64,000 nucleotides of DNA, taken from Desulfatibacillum alkenivorans DSM 16219. Lineage in GTDB: Bacteria; Desulfobacterota; Desulfobacteria; Desulfobacterales; Desulfatibacillaceae. Under the pieces are notes generated by a model. It saw nothing but the letters and a program-made list of their open reading frames with translations, was not told the DNA's origin and made no database searches. The number at the start of each line of letters is the position of its first letter. The first letter of the stretch is position 1. The stretch spans positions 37,555 to 101,554 of the forward strand of contig NZ_FQZU01000021.1 in NCBI RefSeq assembly GCF_900142135.1, read 5' to 3'. The position numbers and the translations under genes were made by a program. Of this stretch, positions 1 through 8,995 are shown one piece after another.

Positions 1-53
1 ATCCGAACCTAATGAAAAAACAAAAAACAAATTTTCCATCCCTTGGAATTCCC

Positions 54-81
54 TTGACAGAACCGGCGGCTTAGCTCTAAA
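54..81 (+). promoter_or_regulatory. candidate promoter of the first porin gene
   Basis: TTGACA at 54-59 is followed after 16 bases by TCTAAA at 76-81. The second porin gene has a similar upstream block (TTGACAG, 16-17 GC-rich bases, TAAACA) at 2634-2662, so the arrangement is shared by the two paralogues. The -10 match is weak (4 of 6). Start of transcription near 88 is inferred. Confidence 0.4.
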
Positions 82-87
82 CAAGCA

Positions 88-386
88 CCCTAATTCGGCG
101 TCCTCAGGCGCCGAAAACCCTTTAGCCAGGCTGCACGGCCTGAAAAAAGGAGGAGAATGAGCCGCCAATGGAACGAGGGTTGGCGCCCCAAACCCGATGC
201 GGATTTTAGTCCGTAACGAAGCACCTTGGCGCAGGTTTTTAGGAGGGCCTGTGCTGCAACGCCCTATCAAGGACTTTGAGGAGAGTCTTGGACGTTGCGA
301 ACCAGCGGACTTTGAGGAAGGTTCGCGCATTTTTTAAAGGAAAAAGAACTAAATTTTTAGGAAGAGATTCCTAAGGAGGAAAACGA
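88..386 (+). promoter_or_regulatory. long structured leader upstream of the first porin, with possible leader peptides and an attenuator-like hairpin
   Basis: About 300 bases separate the candidate promoter from the porin start. Visible parts are a hairpin TTCGGCG/CGCCGAA (94-100/109-115) and a 19-codon frame at 157-216 behind AAGGAGGAGA. A 28-codon frame starts with GTG at 251, four bases after AGGAGG, and ends at 337. A hairpin GCGAACC/GGTTCGC (297-303/320-326) is followed by a T run at 330-335. The sequence GGACTTTGAGGA occurs twice (271 and 308). This resembles an attenuated leader, but no known riboswitch was recognised and the small frames may not be translated. Confidence 0.35.
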
Positions 387-1859
387 ATGAAAAAGATTTT
401 TACCATTGCTGTGGTTATCGCCCTGGTAGCGGCTTTCACCCTGCCCGCCATGGCCGAAACCAAGTTCAGCTTCAACGGCGCTTATCGCGTTCGCGGCTTC
501 ATGCTGTCCAACCCTTCCCTTCAGGCTGATCAGGCTGCCGTCAAGGCCACCAGCGTCTCTTCAGCCATCCCGGCGACAGGAGAAGGCGCTTCCCAGTCCT
601 GGATGGATATGCGCTTTCGTATGGAAAGCACCTTCACCGTTTCCGACCGTTTGTCCGTGGTGACGCGTTTTGACGCTCTGGACAACAAAAGATACGGCGA
701 TCCCGACACGGTGGGCACCACCGACAACATCGACTTTGACCGCGCCTACATGGTCATCAACGCCGACTTCGGCGTTTTCACCCTGGGCCGTCAGTCTGTC
801 GGTTCTTACGGCAACCTGTTCCTGGACAGTGAAACCGAAGGCGACCGCGTCCGTTTCGACACTACCATGGATAAGTGGATGTTCTCCGCTATCTATGAAA
901 AGGTGTCTGAAGGCGATGCCAACGCTCCCACGGACGTCATGACTGACTCGGACTTCGATTACTACTATGCAGCCGCCACCTACACTGCGGAAGACCTGAG
1001 CGCCGGTCTTTTGGCCGGTTACGGCGCCGACAAATCCGGCTCCGACATTCTGGTTTACGTCCCCGCCGCTGGAAACCTGGCATGGGACTCCAATCAGATC
1101 ATGTTCAACCCCTTTGTGAATGCCGCTTTCGGCGACTTCGGCGTTAGCGCGGAAGCCGAACTGCTGTTCGGCAAGTACCGGGAATACGACCGGGATGTAT
1201 ACAATGCAAGCGTAAAGCTGGCAGACGCCGCTCGCAAGGCCGCGGGCCTCGGCCCCCTGCCGGACGTTGACTACGATGCTTACGCATGGAACGTGGAAGG
1301 CGCCTGGGCTTCCGGACCTTTCGGCGCCGAGATCGGTTACGCCTGGGTCAAGGGTGAAGACAACTACTTTGACGACAAGTGGGAATCCGTTGGCGGCGTC
1401 GGCGATGACTGGTGCAAAGCCTTCATTCTGACCAACACCGACTCCGGCTTTGAAGGAAGCCTGGGCGGACACGGCGGAGCCGCCGCAGCCGGCGCCACTG
1501 CCGGCAACCTGGCCTCCGGATCCACTGCCGCCGAAAACGGTATGAAAATGTTCTATCTGGGCGGTTCTTACTCTCCTTTGGCTAACCTGAAGATTTCCGC
1601 CCTGTTCGCAAACTCCAAGGCGGAATCCCCGGGTTACGTGGGTTACACCGCCGGCACGCTGCCGGGCAAAGGCCGCAGCTTTGCTTCCGATCATGGTTCC
1701 GAGTACGACCTGACCATCAATTGGGACATCTACGACAACCTGAACTACACCTTCATCGCTGCTTTCCTGGACGTGGGCGATTACTGGCAGTTCGGCAACC
1801 CTTACAGGGAACTGGAAAACACCTGGGCCTTCTGGCAACAGATTCAACTCTCCTTCTAA
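387..1859 (+). CDS. outer-membrane porin-like beta-barrel protein, first of a tandem pair
   Basis: 490 aa. A Sec signal peptide of about 23 residues ends in PAMA before ETKFSF. The mature chain is rich in alternating aromatic and acidic strands with Gly/Ala loops. The last residue is Phe (QIQLSF), the usual Bam recognition end of an outer-membrane barrel. AAGGAGGAAAACG precedes the ATG. The protein is strongly similar along its whole length to the gene at 2749-4227, so the two arose by duplication. The role is probably passive uptake or exchange across the outer membrane; the substrate cannot be read from the sequence. The family is inferred from barrel features and signal peptide, not from a named domain. 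Confidence 0.85.
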   Translation: MKKIFTIAVVIALVAAFTLPAMAETKFSFNGAYRVRGFMLSNPSLQADQAAVKATSVSSAIPATGEGASQSWMDMRFRMESTFTVSDRLSVVTRFDALDNKRYGDPDTVGTTDNIDFDRAYMVINADFGVFTLGRQSVGSYGNLFLDSETEGDRVRFDTTMDKWMFSAIYEKVSEGDANAPTDVMTDSDFDYYYAAATYTAEDLSAGLLAGYGADKSGSDILVYVPAAGNLAWDSNQIMFNPFVNAAFGDFGVSAEAELLFGKYREYDRDVYNASVKLADAARKAAGLGPLPDVDYDAYAWNVEGAWASGPFGAEIGYAWVKGEDNYFDDKWESVGGVGDDWCKAFILTNTDSGFEGSLGGHGGAAAAGATAGNLASGSTAAENGMKMFYLGGSYSPLANLKISALFANSKAESPGYVGYTAGTLPGKGRSFASDHGSEYDLTINWDIYDNLNYTFIAAFLDVGDYWQFGNPYRELENTWAFWQQIQLSF

Positions 1860-1900
1860 GACCTTCTTAGCAAGGGAAACCTAGGTTCCAGTAAAATACC

Positions 1901-1936
1901 GGCCCCAGCCGCCCTTGCGGTTGGGGCCTTTTTTTT
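1901..1936 (+). terminator. rho-independent terminator of the first porin
   Basis: GGCCCCA (1901-1907) pairs with TGGGGCC (1922-1928) and is followed by eight T. It lies 41 bases after the porin stop codon. Confidence 0.85.
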
Positions 1937-2015
1937 AGTTTTTCCTGCTAACCCTCCGGCCTAACGGCTTTTTCCATCCTCTAAGCCAATACTTTCTGCA
2001 ACTAATACCGAGTTT

Positions 2016-2335
2016 GTCATTTGGGGAATTTGCTCATTCGTTCTCCGGGCTTTGGATCCACGCCCAGGCGCTATTCAGGAAAGACGCTGGATCCCCGTTT
2101 CCGGGGTTGCGTCACGATGATTGCAAAAACAACCGCAATCATCCCCGCCGCCCCCCCTCCACGGGGATGACGGAGCGCGACGGCCATGCCTGGCAACGCG
2201 GAGGCGAAACCGCCCTCGGCATCCTCATAAAAGGGCTTCAAGCGCCCTTTGCACTTTCGCTTCCCGCAAACAATCGTCATCCCGGCAAGGGCGATCCTGC
2301 TTGTCCTGATCGCCCGCAAGCCGGGATCCAGCGTC
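2016..2335 (+). repeat. composite intergenic repeat, copy A (complete)
   Basis: The element has three parts. L is a 70-base AT-rich left part starting GTCATTTG. X (2083-2173) runs from GACGCTGGATCCCCG to GATGACGG and contains ATGATTGC/GCAATCAT pairing. Y (2275-2335) is a hairpin from CGTCATCCCGGC to GATCCAGCGTC. A spacer of about 100 bases joins X and Y. The same order occurs at 48053-48365 and, inverted, at 4334-4605. It has no credible coding frame. It resembles a MITE-like or REP-composite element. Confidence 0.8.
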
Positions 2336-2385
2336 TTTTAGATTTGTTTCCGGAATATTTCACCTTTTTTAACGCAACTAGGTAT

Positions 2386-2633
2386 AAATGGCGCTTTATT
2401 CAAAAAACGGACCTCTGCTTTCCGCCCCCTCAAAAAGCTCTTCGCCTCAATAGAGGCGCCTAGCAAATGTCTTACGTTCTTTTAATTTGCTTTTTTAAAA
2501 TTTTTTACTTCCTTCTGAAACCATAAGTAATTCTTCCCTTCCCTATGGAACTAACCATTTCCTAACCAAACCAACCGTTTGTTAGCGCAAGGTTATTATA
2601 CGGTTAATTCACGCCGGTTGCAGCCCGCCTCCG
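2386..2633. other. AT-rich spacer before the second porin
   Basis: No gene, RNA or convincing site was seen. The stretch holds runs of T and A and TTATTATA near 2593. It may contain part of the upstream control region of the second porin. Confidence 0.4.
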
Positions 2634-2660
2634 TTGACAGGCCCCGCCGCTCCCCATAAA
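2634..2660 (+). promoter_or_regulatory. candidate promoter of the second porin gene
   Basis: TTGACA at 2634-2639 and CATAAA at 2655-2660 with 15 bases between. The block resembles the one at 54-81 before the first porin. The leader here is only about 85 bases, without the long structured region of the first gene. Confidence 0.35.
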
Positions 2661-2748
2661 CAGGCGCCAGACCGGGCTTTGCCCAACTGTTTGTACAGTC
2701 AGTAAATTTTGGACCGACATTTTGCAGTTTTCTTGAGGAGGAAAACAG

Positions 2749-4227
2749 ATGAAAAAGATTTTCACCATTGCCATGGTGATCACGCTGGTTGCGGCTTTGA
2801 CGCTTCCAGCCATGGCCGAAACCAAGTTCAGCTTTAAAGGCGCGTACAGGGTGCGCGGCTTCATGCTTTCCAACCCCAGCCTCCAGGCCGACCAAGCTAA
2901 GGTCAAGGCAACCGGCGCGGCTGGCAAAGCCAGCGAAACCCTGGCCATCGCCGCGGAAGGCGAAGGCCCTTCCCAATCTTACCTGGACATGCGTTTTCGC
3001 ATGCAGAGCAAATTCACCGTTTCCGATCGTCTGGCCGTCGTGACCCGTTTTGACGCCCTGGACGGCAAAAAATACGGCGAAGGCGACACTGTGGGCACCA
3101 AGCGTAACATCGACTGGGACCGCGCTTACATGGTCATCAAAGCCGACTTCGGAACCTTTCAAATCGGCCGCATGGAAGGCGAAGCCTACGGAAACGACTT
3201 CCTGGATTCCGGCACGGAACGCGACCGCATTGCGTTTGACGCCAAAATGGACAAATGGACCCTTAGCCTGATCTACGAAAAGCAGGATGAAGGGGACGCC
3301 GGTACAGTCCTGACCGATGCGGACTTTGACGTCTACTATGCCGGGGCCGCCTACAAGAGCGAAGACCTGACCGGCGGCGTGCTGTTCGGCTATGCCTTTG
3401 ACAAAACCGATTCCGATATTCTTGCCTACGTCCCCGCCGCAGGCAACCTGGGATGGGACTCCACCCGCTTTGACATCAACCCCTTCATCGACGCTTCTTT
3501 CGGCGACTTTGGGGTTAATGCTGAAGCCCTGCTTCGTTTTGGAAAATATCAGGAATACGATCGCGACGTTTACAATGACAGCATCAAGCTGGCTGACGCC
3601 GCCCGCAAAGGCATGGGCCTCGGCCCCCTGCCGGACGTCGACTACGACGCCTACGCATGGAACATCGAGGGAACCTGGGCTTCCGGGCCTTTCTCCGCCG
3701 AACTCGGCTACGTCTGGGTCAAGGGCGAAGACGATCCTTATGACGACAAATACGAGTCCGTGGGCGGCGTGGGCGCTGACTGGGGCAAAGTGTTCATCCT
3801 GACCAACACCGACTCCGGTTTTGAAGGAACCCTGGGCGGACACTCCGGAGCGGCAGCCGCCGGCGCCACCGAAGGCAACCTGGGCGAAGAAGGCAGCTCC
3901 GCTGCCACGAACGGCTGCAAAATGTTCTACATCGGCGGTTCTTACGCACCCCTGGACAACGTGAAAATCAAAGGTTTGATCGCCAACTCCAAGTCGGAGT
4001 CTCCGGGTTATGTGGACCTGGGCGGACTGCCTGCCGACAGCCGCAATTTTGCTTCCGATCACGGCACCGAGTACGACCTGACCGTGGATTGGGACATCTA
4101 TGACAACCTGAGCTACACCGCCATCCTGGCTTACCTGGACGCCGGCGATTATTGGCAGTACGGCAACCCCTACAGGGAACTGGAAAACACCTGGTGCTTC
4201 TGGCAACAGCTCAAGCTGTCCTTCTAA
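2749..4227 (+). CDS. outer-membrane porin-like beta-barrel protein, second of a tandem pair
   Basis: 492 aa with the same signal peptide type (ending in PAMA before ETKFSF) and the same terminal Phe (QLKLSF) as the gene at 387. GAGGAGGAAAACAG precedes the ATG. Differences from the first copy cluster in loop-like stretches, for example residues 50-75 and the Gly/Ala-rich segment near residue 365-385; strand-like stretches are almost unchanged. The two genes have separate terminators and different leaders, which suggests differential expression of near-equivalent porins. The substrate is unknown. Confidence 0.85.
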   Translation: MKKIFTIAMVITLVAALTLPAMAETKFSFKGAYRVRGFMLSNPSLQADQAKVKATGAAGKASETLAIAAEGEGPSQSYLDMRFRMQSKFTVSDRLAVVTRFDALDGKKYGEGDTVGTKRNIDWDRAYMVIKADFGTFQIGRMEGEAYGNDFLDSGTERDRIAFDAKMDKWTLSLIYEKQDEGDAGTVLTDADFDVYYAGAAYKSEDLTGGVLFGYAFDKTDSDILAYVPAAGNLGWDSTRFDINPFIDASFGDFGVNAEALLRFGKYQEYDRDVYNDSIKLADAARKGMGLGPLPDVDYDAYAWNIEGTWASGPFSAELGYVWVKGEDDPYDDKYESVGGVGADWGKVFILTNTDSGFEGTLGGHSGAAAAGATEGNLGEEGSSAATNGCKMFYIGGSYAPLDNVKIKGLIANSKSESPGYVDLGGLPADSRNFASDHGTEYDLTVDWDIYDNLSYTAILAYLDAGDYWQYGNPYRELENTWCFWQQLKLSF

Positions 4228-4263
4228 GGCGCGTGTAAAAAGATAAGGCCCGGTTACAAATCA

Positions 4264-4299
4264 GCCCCGGACGCATTGTGCGTCCGGGGCTTTTTTTTT
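4264..4299 (+). terminator. rho-independent terminator of the second porin
   Basis: A perfect 12-base stem GCCCCGGACGCA/TGCGTCCGGGGC (4264-4275/4279-4290) is followed by nine T. It lies 36 bases after the stop codon. Confidence 0.92.
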
Positions 4300-4333
4300 A
4301 AAGACGAAGCCCCATTAATCCGTGAGAGAACAA

Positions 4334-4605
4334 CACTGGATCCCCGCTTGCAGGCGATCTTAAAAAACGGATCGCCCTTGCGGGGATGACGGTCTCCCAG
4401 GTTTAACGCAATTTTGCAGGGCGCTGGAGATTTTAGGAAACCGGCAGCCATCCGTCTCCGTCATCCCCGTGAAGGGATGCGGCGGGATGATTGCGGCGGT
4501 TTGCAATCATCGTGACGCAATCCCGGAAACGGGGACCCAGAGTCCTTTTGGAATGCCATTGGGCAAAATTTTGAAAACCTGATAAATGAATGGGCAAATT
4601 ATTTG
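4334..4605 (-). repeat. composite intergenic repeat, copy B (complete, inverted)
   Basis: This is the reverse complement of copy A: Y at 4334-4392, a shorter spacer, X at 4459-4544 and L at 4545-4605. The 70-base L part aligns without gaps to L of copies A and D. It fills the space between the second porin terminator and the 3' end of nth. Copies A and B therefore flank the second porin in opposite orientation. Confidence 0.8.
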
Positions 4606-4623
4606 AAGAAACGCGCCTTGGCG

Positions 4624-5259
4624 TTAATACTTACCCGCCCCTTTGCACCATTCCGCCAAAGTGCATTCTCCGCATTTGGGTTTTCTGGCCGTGCAAACCG
4701 CTCTTCCATGATAAATCAGGTGCAGGGAGAAATCGATCCACGACTCTTTGGGCAGGAGCTTCATAAGGTCGAACTCTATCTTGACCGGGTCCTTGAACTT
4801 GGTGAAGCCCAGCCTTTGGGAAATCCGCTGAACATGGGTGTCCACCACAATGCCCGGAATTTCAAAGGCGGCGTTTAAAACCACGTTAGCGGTTTTTCGC
4901 CCCACCCCCGGCAGGGCCAGCAGGGATTCCATGTCCCGGGGAACCACGCCGCCGTGCTTTTCCATGAGTGCGGCGGCGCATTCCTTGACCCGCTTGGCCT
5001 TGGTATGAAAAAATCCGGTAGCATGAATCAGCTCCTCAAGCTCTTTGAGGGGCAGCTCCATGATTTCCTCGGGCGTAGACGCGCGGGCGAACAGGGCGGG
5101 CGTAACGGAATTCACCTGTTTATCCGTACATTGGGCTGACAACATGGTTGCGATCAGCAATTGAAAAGGGCTGTTGTGCTCCAACTGGGTCTTGACAGCA
5201 GGGTAAGCCTTTTGTAGACCTTCGAGAATTTTTTTGACGTTCTTTTTATTGCCTGGCAT
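4624..5259 (-). CDS. nth: endonuclease III, DNA glycosylase/AP lyase
   Basis: 211 aa, the usual length. Endonuclease III removes oxidised pyrimidines and cleaves the abasic site in base excision repair. The helix-hairpin-helix is LPGVGRKTANVVL, with the catalytic Lys at 122, and the catalytic Asp is D140 in VVDTHVQR. The C-terminal [4Fe-4S] loop is complete: C189-x6-C196-x2-C199-x5-C205. It is transcribed away from the PP-loop gene, with an 86-base divergent gap. The 3' end abuts repeat copy B. Confidence 0.97.
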   Translation of the reverse strand: MPGNKKNVKKILEGLQKAYPAVKTQLEHNSPFQLLIATMLSAQCTDKQVNSVTPALFARASTPEEIMELPLKELEELIHATGFFHTKAKRVKECAAALMEKHGGVVPRDMESLLALPGVGRKTANVVLNAAFEIPGIVVDTHVQRISQRLGFTKFKDPVKIEFDLMKLLPKESWIDFSLHLIYHGRAVCTARKPKCGECTLAEWCKGAGKY

Positions 5260-5345
5260 GGAATGTCCTTTGTCTTTTTAGTTTTAATACTCTTTATCAT
5301 TTTTTCAGCAGGGGTCAAGCCTTGCCTGCGCAGCCGGAGATGTGA

Positions 5346-6341
5346 ATGGAAGAACCCGCAAAAAAACTTTCAGCATTAGGCCTCAGTTCCGGAGGCCTGG
5401 ACAGCATTCTTTCCGCCCTTGTTCTAAAGGACCAGGGGATTGAGGTGTCGTGGATCAGCTTTGAAACCCCTTTCTTTTCAGCGGAAAACGCCCGAAAGGC
5501 GTCCGCTTTCACGGGCATTCCCCTGATAACCAGATACATTCTCGACGATTACCTGGAAATGCTGCTGAATCCTCCCGCGGGTTACGGAAAAAACATGAAC
5601 CCCTGCATGGACTGCCACGCACTCATGTTCCGCCTGGCCCATCAGGTGATGCAGGAAATCGGGGCCGACTTTTTATTCTCGGGCGAAGTGCTGGGGCAGC
5701 GGCCCAAAAGCCAGACCCAAAACGCGCTCAACTATGTGAACAAGCACTCCGGCGCGCCCGGCTACATCCTGAGGCCTTTGTCGGCCAAAAAACTGACTCC
5801 CACCATCCTGGAGAACCAGGGTTTGATAGACAGGGAGCGGCTTCTGGATTTGAACGGCAGAAGCCGCAAGCCCCAGATGGCCCTGGCGGAGAAATACGGC
5901 ATTAAGGAGTATCCTGCTCCGGCCGGAGGCTGCCTGCTCACGGACAAGGGCTTTTCGGACCGGCTGCGTGACTTGTTCGCCTATCAGAAATCCTACGCCG
6001 CCAGGGATTTTGAGTTATTGAAGTACGGAAGGCATTTTCGCCTTTCCGAGACCGTCAAGGCGATTGTGGGCAGAAACCGTTCGGATAACGAGCAGATAAG
6101 CGCCCACATCAAAGAGGATGAGGACATCATCATCAAAATGGCGGGCATTCCCGGCCCCAGCGTAATCCTTCCCCACGGGGCCGGCGAGCAGGCCGTCCGT
6201 CTCGCCGCCCAGCTTTGCGGCGCATACAGCAAGGCCAAAGAGGGTGGGACGGCCGGGGTATCCATCCTGGCCGGGGGCTCCAAACAAGTTATCCAGGTGG
6301 AGGTTCCGGAAAAGGAAATCTTCTACAATTCTATTCTTTAG
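5346..6341 (+). CDS. PP-loop ATPase, tRNA thiolation-like, with C-terminal NFACT-R-like domain
   Basis: 331 aa. The N-terminus carries the PP-loop SSGGLDS (residues 14-20), which binds ATP in tRNA-thiolating enzymes such as MnmA and ThiI. CMDCHALMF and GGCLL supply cysteines of the kind used for persulfide or cluster chemistry. The last 110 residues, from about FELLKYGRHFRLS, resemble the NFACT-R RNA-binding module. A tRNA sulfur-transfer role is therefore likely, but it is too short and divergent to be standard MnmA or ThiI. The stop overlaps the 3' end of convergent rlmN by 11 bases. Confidence 0.75.
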   Translation: MEEPAKKLSALGLSSGGLDSILSALVLKDQGIEVSWISFETPFFSAENARKASAFTGIPLITRYILDDYLEMLLNPPAGYGKNMNPCMDCHALMFRLAHQVMQEIGADFLFSGEVLGQRPKSQTQNALNYVNKHSGAPGYILRPLSAKKLTPTILENQGLIDRERLLDLNGRSRKPQMALAEKYGIKEYPAPAGGCLLTDKGFSDRLRDLFAYQKSYAARDFELLKYGRHFRLSETVKAIVGRNRSDNEQISAHIKEDEDIIIKMAGIPGPSVILPHGAGEQAVRLAAQLCGAYSKAKEGGTAGVSILAGGSKQVIQVEVPEKEIFYNSIL

Positions 6342-7410
6342 TTTTAGGCGCGCATGCGTCATTCCGGGCTTCGTTGGCCGCCTTCAATTGTCCGCAGGCG
6401 GCCTTGATATCCAAGCCTTTGCTGTGCCGCACAATCACCGTGTAATTCTTGTCCATAAGCACCTTATAAAAGGCGTCCACCGCTTCGGGGTCCGGCCTTT
6501 CAAAAGGGCTGCTCTCGTGGGGGTTGTAAGGGATCAGGTTGATCTTGCATGGCTGGTGCGCCAGGAGTTTTCCCAGTTTTCTGGCATGGGCCGGAGAGTC
6601 GTTGACGCCTTTTAGCAGCACGTACTCGAAAGTCACCCTCCTGCCCGGCCGCAGGGGAAAATCCTTGCAGGCCCGGAGCAGCTCCTCAATGGGGTATTTT
6701 TTGTTCACGGGCATGATTTGGTCCCGGATTTCGTTGTCCGGCGCGTTCAAAGACACCGCCAGCTTCACCCGGGTATCCCTGCCCACGGCGGCCATTTTAG
6801 GGACCAGGCCCACGGTGGAAATGGTCACCCTCCTGCCGGAGAAGCGCAGGCCCCAGTCATTGTCCGTGATGATATCCATGGCCTGCTTGACGTTGTCCCA
6901 ATTGGCCAGGGGTTCGCCCATACCCATAAAAACCAGGTTGCGCAAATGCTCCGGGTCCTCCATGGTCGCCTGCACGTCCCGAATCTGGGAAATGATTTCG
7001 TTGGCCTTAAGGCTGCGGGTCAGGCCCATGGACGCCGTGCAGCAGAACTTGCACCCCATGGCGCAACCCACCTGGGTGGACACGCACAGGGTGTGGTGCC
7101 CTTTTTCCGGGATAAGCACGGTTTCGATGCTGGCCCCGTCCGCGCACTGGAAAAGAAACTTGCGCGATCCGTCGGAGGAGTCCTGGGTTTGCAGGATTTT
7201 CAAACGGCCGATGGTAAAATGACCGGATAAAAGCTGGCGATGCCTTTTGGCCAGATTGGTCATGACCTCAAAGGAATCGGCCTGCCGTTGATAAACCCAT
7301 TGAAGAATCTGGAAGGCCCGGTACGGCTTGAGCTTATGAACGGCCAGCCACCGGACCAGCTCTTCATGGGTGCAGGATATAATATCAGTTTGATCTGAGG
7401 AATTTTCCAT
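6331..7410 (-). CDS. rlmN: dual-specificity 23S rRNA/tRNA adenine-C2 methyltransferase, radical SAM
   Basis: 359 aa. RlmN methylates C2 of A2503 in 23S rRNA and A37 in some tRNAs through a methyl-cysteine intermediate. The radical-SAM cluster ligands are C116, C120 and C123 in CAMGCKFC. The two mechanistic cysteines match C109 (LCVSTQVGC) and C339 (AACGQL). GMGEPLAN is the SAM-binding motif. The gene stands alone and runs against the PP-loop gene, sharing 11 bases at the 3' ends. Confidence 0.97.
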   Translation of the reverse strand: MENSSDQTDIISCTHEELVRWLAVHKLKPYRAFQILQWVYQRQADSFEVMTNLAKRHRQLLSGHFTIGRLKILQTQDSSDGSRKFLFQCADGASIETVLIPEKGHHTLCVSTQVGCAMGCKFCCTASMGLTRSLKANEIISQIRDVQATMEDPEHLRNLVFMGMGEPLANWDNVKQAMDIITDNDWGLRFSGRRVTISTVGLVPKMAAVGRDTRVKLAVSLNAPDNEIRDQIMPVNKKYPIEELLRACKDFPLRPGRRVTFEYVLLKGVNDSPAHARKLGKLLAHQPCKINLIPYNPHESSPFERPDPEAVDAFYKVLMDKNYTVIVRHSKGLDIKAACGQLKAANEARNDACAPKTKE

Positions 7411-7550
7411 GTTATAGTTTTCTTCTAACTCTGCAAGCTGGGAGTTTACCCCCCGTTGGGGCGGCTCTTTTCCTTGCAGATAAAGGTTTTAATATAAAAA
7501 CGACTGGTTAGGAGGAAAAGACATCCTTTTTCCCGAATCGTTGTTTTGGC

Positions 7551-7579
7551 TTGACATATCACCTTTATGAGATTATTTT
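7551..7579 (+). promoter_or_regulatory. promoter of the ffh translation operon
   Basis: TTGACA at 7551-7556, a 17-base spacer, then TATTTT at 7574-7579. It lies 67 bases before the ffh start codon and is the only good sigma-70 match in the rlmN-ffh gap. Confidence 0.6.
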
Positions 7580-7646
7580 CAACGTTTTCTTTGGGTGACC
7601 TCCGGACAGGAGCGCCCACTCCTTATTTTGGGAGAAGGAAAAAGGG

Positions 7647-8975
7647 ATGTTTGAAAGTCTTAGCGATAGATTAGGCTCAGTATTCAAAAAGCTGAAAGGC
7701 CAAGGAAAACTGAGCGAAAAAAATATTCAGGACGGCCTGAAGGAAGTCAGACTGGCCCTCCTGGAGGCGGACGTTCACTACAAGGTCGTCAAAACCCTTA
7801 TCGCCGCCATCAAAGAGCGGGCCGTGGGCCAGGAGGTGTTGGAAAGCCTCACGCCCGGCCAGCAGGTGGTGAAGATCGTCAACGAAGAGCTGACGAATCT
7901 CATGGGCGGCGCCAATGAGGAGATCAACCTCAGCGGCGGGCATCCGGCAAGCATCATGCTTGTGGGTTTGCAGGGTTCCGGTAAGACCACCACGGCCGGC
8001 AAGCTGGCTGTGTATCTCAGAGGACAGGGGCGCAAGCCCTATTTGGTCCCGGTGGACGTCTATCGCCCGGCGGCCATTGAGCAGTTGACGAAAATCGGCA
8101 AGGAGTTGTCCATTCCGGTTTATCCTTCGGATACGGAAACCAAGCCGGAAAAAATAGCGGAGCTCGCCAGAATCAAGTGCGCCCAGGAAGGCTGCGACAC
8201 GATGATTCTGGATACCGCCGGCCGCCTGCACATAGACGACGAGTTGATGGCGGAGCTTGGGCGCATCAAGGCAACGACGCCCCCTTCGGACATCCTGCTG
8301 GTGGCGGACGCCATGACCGGGCAGGACGCGGTGAACATGGCCAAGGCGTTTAACGACGCCATGGACGTGGGCGGCGTCATCCTGACCAAAATGGACGGCG
8401 ACGCCAGGGGCGGCGCGGCATTGTCCATCCGGTCCATTACGGGCAAGCCCATCAAGTTCATAGGGACCGGAGAAAAGTCCAACGCCTTTGAGGCTTTTCA
8501 TCCCAACAGGATGGCCAGCCGCATCCTGGGCATGGGGGACGTTATGACCCTCATCGAAAAAGCCCAGGACGCCGTGGACGTGAAAAAGGCGGCCGAACTG
8601 GAGAAAAAGCTCCGGAAAAGCCAGTTCACCCTGGAGGATTTCAAGGACCAGATGGTGCAGGTCCGCAAGATGGGATCCCTGGAAGACATCCTTTCCATGA
8701 TTCCCGGGATGGGCAAAAGCAAGCATTTGAAGCAGCTCAAGGGCAGCGACAAGGAGATGATCAAGATAGAGGCTATCATCAACTCCATGACCCTTGAAGA
8801 ACGAAGAAACCACAGCATCATCAACGGCAGCCGGAGGAAGCGCATAGCCAAAGGCAGCGGCACTACGGTGACCGATGTCAATCAGCTATTGAAAAACTAC
8901 ACTCAGGTCATGAAGATGATGAAAAAAATAAACAAAGGCGGCATGAAAAAAATGGGCCGCATGCTCGGCTTATAA
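7647..8975 (+). CDS. ffh: signal recognition particle protein, SRP54 GTPase
   Basis: 442 aa. Ffh binds signal sequences and 4.5S RNA and delivers ribosomes to FtsY at the membrane. The N domain is at about 1-90. The GTPase motifs are GLQGSGKTTT (107-116), DTAGRLH (near 190) and TKMDGDARGG (near 248). The Met-rich M domain fills the last 140 residues, with MIPGMGK and a basic Met-rich tail. It heads a run of translation genes, 20 bases before rpsP. Confidence 0.98.
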   Translation: MFESLSDRLGSVFKKLKGQGKLSEKNIQDGLKEVRLALLEADVHYKVVKTLIAAIKERAVGQEVLESLTPGQQVVKIVNEELTNLMGGANEEINLSGGHPASIMLVGLQGSGKTTTAGKLAVYLRGQGRKPYLVPVDVYRPAAIEQLTKIGKELSIPVYPSDTETKPEKIAELARIKCAQEGCDTMILDTAGRLHIDDELMAELGRIKATTPPSDILLVADAMTGQDAVNMAKAFNDAMDVGGVILTKMDGDARGGAALSIRSITGKPIKFIGTGEKSNAFEAFHPNRMASRILGMGDVMTLIEKAQDAVDVKKAAELEKKLRKSQFTLEDFKDQMVQVRKMGSLEDILSMIPGMGKSKHLKQLKGSDKEMIKIEAIINSMTLEERRNHSIINGSRRKRIAKGSGTTVTDVNQLLKNYTQVMKMMKKINKGGMKKMGRMLGL

Positions 8976-8995
8976 CTTAAGGAGAGATAACAGAA

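Noticed and set aside
561..1847. Long minus-strand frame antisense to the first porin
   Set aside because: Mirror of codon bias in the real gene; no start site, family or ribosome site.
2083..2335. CRISPR-like or direct repeat array
   Set aside because: Repeats are palindromic and dispersed, not regularly spaced; no cas gene in the window.
2014..2463. Open frames within repeat copies A, B and D on both strands
   Set aside because: They arise from GC-rich palindromes; they do not match each other in frame between copies.
2596..4206. 536-codon minus-strand frame antisense to the second porin
   Set aside because: Same cause as the other antisense frame; it also runs across the promoter of the real gene.
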